Of a DNA stretch of 5,896 nt, positions 5,500 through 5,896 are shown piece after piece; within the stretch, counting starts at the first letter, position 1; every line of letters begins with the position of its first letter. The translations under genes were made by a program, and so were the position numbers. Source of the stretch: Candidatus Cloacimonadota bacterium (GTDB lineage Bacteria > Cloacimonadota > Cloacimonadia > JGIOTU-2 > B8-G9); NCBI GenBank assembly GCA_003647765.1, contig QMNM01000107.1, positions 1 to 5,896 of the forward strand, read 5' to 3'. The notes beneath the pieces are model-generated. The model saw only the letters and a program-made list of their open reading frames with translations, did not search any database and was not told the DNA's origin.

Positions 5500-5539
5500 G
5501 GAACACATTGCATCTGTTAAAAAAAATAATAAGTTTTCT
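5500..5539 (+). repeat. Direct repeat, copy 2 (non-coding remnant of the stalk gene end)
   Basis: This is a duplicate of the 3' part of the stalk gene, 125 bases downstream of copy 1. Read in the matching frame it gives EHIASVKK, then NNKFSKDVIERGYVAL and a TGA at 5573-5575; upstream in that frame a TAA stands at 5474. It therefore encodes only a short fragment without a start. It is best read as the scar of a partial duplication or of a lost second gene copy. Confidence 0.75.
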
Positions 5540-5658
5540 AAAGATGTTATTGAACGCGGCTATGTTGCTTTGTGACGTATGTAAGCCGCACTGTTATGTT
5601 TAAGAATATTGTATATATTAGGGCTTAGACGAAACAATTTAATGGAGATGGACAATTT

Positions 5659-5896
5659 ATGAATTTAAGGGAAATGCCCATGTTAAAGATAGGTGCACTT
5701 GAGGCTAAAATACCAATTATTCAAGGAGGAATGAGTGTTGGGATTTCTCTATCTGGCTTGTCTTCAGCTATAGCAAATGAAGGTGGTATTGGAGTTATTG
5801 GTGCTGCTGGTATTGGTATGCTTGAACCTGACTTTAACACAAATTTTAGAGGGGCGAACAAAAGAGCGTTGATAAAAGAAATAAGAAAAGCAAGGG
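5659..5896 (+). CDS. Nitronate monooxygenase / 2-nitropropane dioxygenase-family FMN oxidoreductase, 3' partial
   Basis: The first 79 residues are visible before the window ends. They read MNLREMPMLKIG, then IPIIQGGMSVGIS (residues 18-30), LSGLSSAIANEGGIGVIGAAGIG (31-53, in two blocks) and MLEPDF. This is the opening of the TIM-barrel NPD/YrpB/FabK-like family. The QGGM loop (22-25) contacts FMN, and the ANEGGIGVIGAAG strand-loop is the second family signature. Members oxidise nitronates, or act as NAD(P)H-dependent flavin reductases or enoyl-ACP reductases; the catalytic His region is beyond the edge, so the reaction cannot be chosen. The start at 5659 matches the common family N-terminus. 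Its GGAG (5644-5647) is rather distant, at 11 bases. Internal ATGs at 5674 and 5680 are less likely. It lies about 200 bases after the stalk gene and is probably a separate transcription unit. Confidence 0.9.
   Translation, partial: MNLREMPMLKIGALEAKIPIIQGGMSVGISLSGLSSAIANEGGIGVIGAAGIGMLEPDFNTNFRGANKRALIKEIRKAR

Noticed and set aside
5360-5599. Integron attC-like site suggested by ACATAAC and GTTATGT with GCGGCT/AGCCGC between
   Set aside because: The outer boxes are about 230 bases apart, one lies inside a coding sequence, the inner stem is only 6 bp, and no integrase is seen.
5460-5603. 47-codon frame starting at ATG 5460
   Set aside because: It has no ribosome binding site, runs across the duplicated fragment in a different frame from the original gene, and resembles nothing.
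5642-5662. Six-codon leader peptide (MEMDNL) with ATGA overlap to the oxidoreductase start
   Set aside because: Too short to support; its ATG lies in the stretch that holds the likely ribosome binding site of the oxidoreductase gene.

Overview
The window is AT-rich bacterial DNA. It probably comes from a Bacteroidota-like or FCB-type candidate lineage (Cloacimonadota, WOR-3, Marinimicrobia, Calditrichota, KSB1 and similar). The main pointer is the left-edge fragment, a classic type IX secretion C-terminal sorting domain ([11 protein letters not shown] near its start, KKMLLIR at its end), which is abundant in those groups. A tricorn-type protease, a molybdenum-hydroxylase iron-sulfur subunit and a V/A-ATPase-like stalk protein fit an anaerobic or peptide-using lifestyle, but the phylum cannot be fixed from this window.

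Layout. 3-335 (+): the tail of a secreted or surface protein whose sorting domain is broken by one in-frame TGA. 354-399: a hairpin between two converging genes, also one member of a palindromic repeat pair. 419-3622 (-): a full-length tricorn protease homologue of 1067 residues. 3623-4284: a long divergent spacer with a possible promoter for each flanking gene and a patchwork of intergenic repeats, including the second palindrome. 4285-4767 (+): a complete two-[2Fe-2S] small subunit of the xanthine dehydrogenase/CO dehydrogenase/aldehyde oxidase family, with no catalytic subunit beside it. 4768-5008: a chain of short inverted repeats, some mutually exclusive. 5009-5161 (+): a 50-residue one-helix membrane protein. 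5133-5456 (+): a coiled-coil V/A-ATPase H/G-like stalk protein whose start lies inside the previous gene. 5457-5658: a spacer carrying a duplicate of the 3' end of the stalk gene. 5659 to the right edge (+): the N-terminus of a nitronate monooxygenase/FMN oxidoreductase-family protein.

The genes do not form one pathway. Only the small membrane protein and the stalk protein look like a translationally coupled pair. No new defence system, CRISPR array, transposase or RNA gene is visible. The most interesting points are the interrupted sorting domain, the palindromic repeat family, the possible switching hairpins before the membrane/stalk pair, and the duplication after it.
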